Shown here in pieces: positions 6,181-7,316 of a DNA stretch of 7,316 nt. The notes beneath the pieces were generated by a model. It did no database searches, was not told the origin of the DNA, and saw nothing but the letters and a program-made list of their open reading frames with translations. The DNA is taken from the NCBI GenBank assembly GCA_002690085.1, contig NZDM01000104.1:1-7316 (forward strand), given 5' to 3'. Numbering within the stretch: the stretch's first letter is position 1; every line of letters begins with the position of its first letter. The translations under genes and the position numbers were made by a program. This stretch comes from Flavobacteriaceae bacterium (GTDB lineage: Bacteria > Bacteroidota > Bacteroidia > Flavobacteriales > Flavobacteriaceae).

Positions 6181-6744
6181 ATGAAATCTATCAAATTATT
6201 TATTATATCGGTATTAGCCTTGACATTTTTCGGATTTACACAAAAAATCTCAAAAAAAGTAAATGTCGAAACCAGCGTTGTAATTTGGACAGGGTATAAA
6301 GTTACAGGGCAACACGAAGGGACTATCACGCTCAAAGAAGGCGTACTCCTTTTTGAAGATGAAACACTTACAGGAGGAAATTTTATCATTGATATGACTA
6401 CTATTAACACAACAGACCTTCAAGGTGGCGCCAAGAACCGTTTAGATGGACATCTGAAAAATGAACATTTTTTTGATGTTGACAAACACAAAACAGCTGC
6501 CATGACTTTTAAGGATGTTAAACCTAATGGCAATAGTTATTTGATAATAGCAGATTTAACTATCAAAGGAATCACTAAGGAAATTTCATTTAATATGGCG
6601 GTTTCTGAAAATTTGGCCACGGCTAATTTAAAAATTGATCGCACCAAATTCAATATTACTTATAAATCTGCTAGCTTGGGTAATGTTCTCAAAGACAAAG
6701 CGATTTATGATGAATTTGATTTGAGGGTTAAACTTGAATTTTAA
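6181..6744 (+). CDS. Secreted YceI-family lipocalin-like protein
   Basis: A 187-residue protein: signal peptide about 1-20 (MKSIKLF, hydrophobic, GFTQ), then a full YceI domain. Family signs in order are VIWTGYKVTGQHEG near 34-47, the GGNFIIDMTTI strand (65-75), HLKNEHFFDVDKH (91-103, the usual region before the FFD motif), ADLTIKGITKEI (124-135), DRTKFNITY (153-161) and the C-terminal FDLRVKLE. YceI proteins fold as an extended lipocalin barrel that binds polyprenyl or other amphipathic lipids in the periplasm; the ligand here is unknown. Length is normal and the gene looks intact. It is divergent from the rhodanese pair, and its stop lies only five bases before the trpE remnant, so the YceI gene may drive transcription into the trp genes. 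Confidence 0.92.
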   Translation: MKSIKLFIISVLALTFFGFTQKISKKVNVETSVVIWTGYKVTGQHEGTITLKEGVLLFEDETLTGGNFIIDMTTINTTDLQGGAKNRLDGHLKNEHFFDVDKHKTAAMTFKDVKPNGNSYLIIADLTIKGITKEISFNMAVSENLATANLKIDRTKFNITYKSASLGNVLKDKAIYDEFDLRVKLEF

Positions 6745-6749
6745 AAAGA

Positions 6750-6905
6750 TTGATAGATACACTTTCAACAACAATCATTTATTTAAAAATCGCGCAGGAC
6801 GGCTTAGGCATTGTCTTAAAATCAACAGCTAAAAATGAATTACAAAAAATATGCAATAGATTAGGAGTGCTTAACAAAGCTATCAAATGTGCAGAAAAAA
6901 TTTAA
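6750..6905 (+). pseudogene. trpE: Remnant of trpE (anthranilate synthase component I) with a large internal deletion
   Basis: A 51-codon open frame from a TTG (with no ATG) to TAA at 6903-6905. The last 37 or so residues, AQDGLGIVLKST followed by KNELQ, NRLG, LNKAI and AEKI, correspond to the C-terminal end of TrpE (typical AQAGAGIV, S.PENELQ, NKLGAL.KAI). The first 14 residues, LIDTLSTTIIYLKI, resemble the conserved N-terminal stretch of flavobacterial TrpE (ILADTITPVSVYxKI, from memory). The piece therefore looks like the two ends of a normally about 460-residue enzyme joined in frame, with the chorismate-binding core missing. It cannot be a working synthase. Position supports the call: it is directly upstream of trpG and overlaps it by 17 bases. 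Substitutions at the normally invariant Ala/Gly sites fit relaxed selection. The C-terminal match is firmer than the N-terminal one. Confidence 0.65.
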
Positions 6906-7316
6906 AATAAAACATATTTTAGTAATAGATAATTACGACAGCTTCACTTATAATCTAGTTCATTATTTGGAAGATTTAGATTGCAAGGTCACAGTTGCAA
7001 GAAATGATCAAATTGAATTAGAAGCTGTGGCAGCTTTTGATAAAATTGTATTGTCACCAGGCCCTGGAATTCCAGATGAAGCAGGATCGCTTAAATCCTT
7101 AATTAAAAAATATGCCAAAACCAAAAGTATTTTAGGTATTTGTTTGGGCATGCAAGCCATTGGAGAGGTCTTTGGTGCAAAACTTAAAAATTTGAGCACA
7201 GTTTACCACGGGATTCAAACAAAGGTGAGAGTTAATTCAAAAAAGGAATTATTATTTAAAGACTTAGGCCCCGAGATTCAAGTGGGACGCTACCATTCTT
7301 GGATTATCGAAGATGA
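6889..7316 (+). CDS. trpG: Anthranilate synthase component II, glutamine amidotransferase (5' part, runs off the right edge)
   Basis: The first 142 codons of a class I glutamine amidotransferase that releases ammonia from glutamine for TrpE (anthranilate) or for PabB (aminodeoxychorismate). Clear motifs are ILVIDNYDSFTYNLVHYLE (residues 10-28), LSPGPGIPDEAG with the oxyanion-hole glycines (55-66), GICLGMQAIGEVFGA with the nucleophile Cys85, VYHG (105-108) and GRYHSWI (133-139). The catalytic His-Glu pair lies past the edge. The frame has no ATG near its 5' end: the first usable start is GTG at 6889. The usual flavobacterial start (MK.ILVIDNYD) falls at 6907, where the codon is ATA. It overlaps the trpE remnant. 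It may serve PabB elsewhere in the genome, or be an early pseudogene; the coding part itself shows no damage. Confidence 0.92.
   Translation, partial: MQKKFKIKHILVIDNYDSFTYNLVHYLEDLDCKVTVARNDQIELEAVAAFDKIVLSPGPGIPDEAGSLKSLIKKYAKTKSILGICLGMQAIGEVFGAKLKNLSTVYHGIQTKVRVNSKKELLFKDLGPEIQVGRYHSWIIED

Noticed and set aside
6108..6410. Minus-strand 100-codon frame opposite the YceI gene start
   Set aside because: The plus-strand YceI gene has a signal peptide and family motifs; this frame has none.
7008..7199. Minus-strand 63-codon frame
   Set aside because: Antisense to the SPGPG and GICLG motifs of trpG.

Overview
The window looks like chromosomal DNA of a marine or aquatic Flavobacteriia-type Bacteroidota. 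The evidence is the low GC content, an endonuclease I with a C-terminal type IX secretion (T9SS) sorting domain, a giant PKD/Ig-like surface protein, a knot-family (DUF6150) repeat protein, -7 boxes of the Bacteroidota type (TAnnTTTG), and an anthranilate synthase subunit resembling flavobacterial TrpG. Species cannot be named from this sequence alone.

Left part, minus strand (positions 4391 down to 1): three exported proteins are read in the same direction. First is a T9SS-secreted endonuclease I. Next is a 113-residue six-repeat protein of the DUF6150 / 7(1) septoil-knot family, which begins two codons after the nuclease stop and in the same frame. Last is the N-terminal 962 residues of a giant PKD-like/Ig-like surface protein that runs off the left edge. 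The first 2.9 kb is therefore one open gene and not an intergenic region; it starts with TTG.

Middle part: a 92-bp divergent region with two back-to-back -7 boxes separates the nuclease from a plus-strand sugar-phosphate nucleotidyltransferase. That gene converges, with a 2-bp gap, on a minus-strand pair of rhodanese genes. The upstream rhodanese is cytoplasmic and the downstream one is exported, probably as a lipoprotein. A 95-bp divergent region then leads to a plus-strand secreted YceI-family lipocalin-like protein.

Right edge, plus strand: five bases after the YceI gene lies a short open frame that reads like the two ends of TrpE (anthranilate synthase component I) joined together, with most of the enzyme deleted. 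It overlaps the start of trpG, which is open to the window edge but whose expected ATG appears to be ATA. This looks like a trp operon head in decay.

The items most worth follow-up are the nuclease/knot-protein arrangement with its single in-frame stop, and the collapsed trpE in front of trpG.
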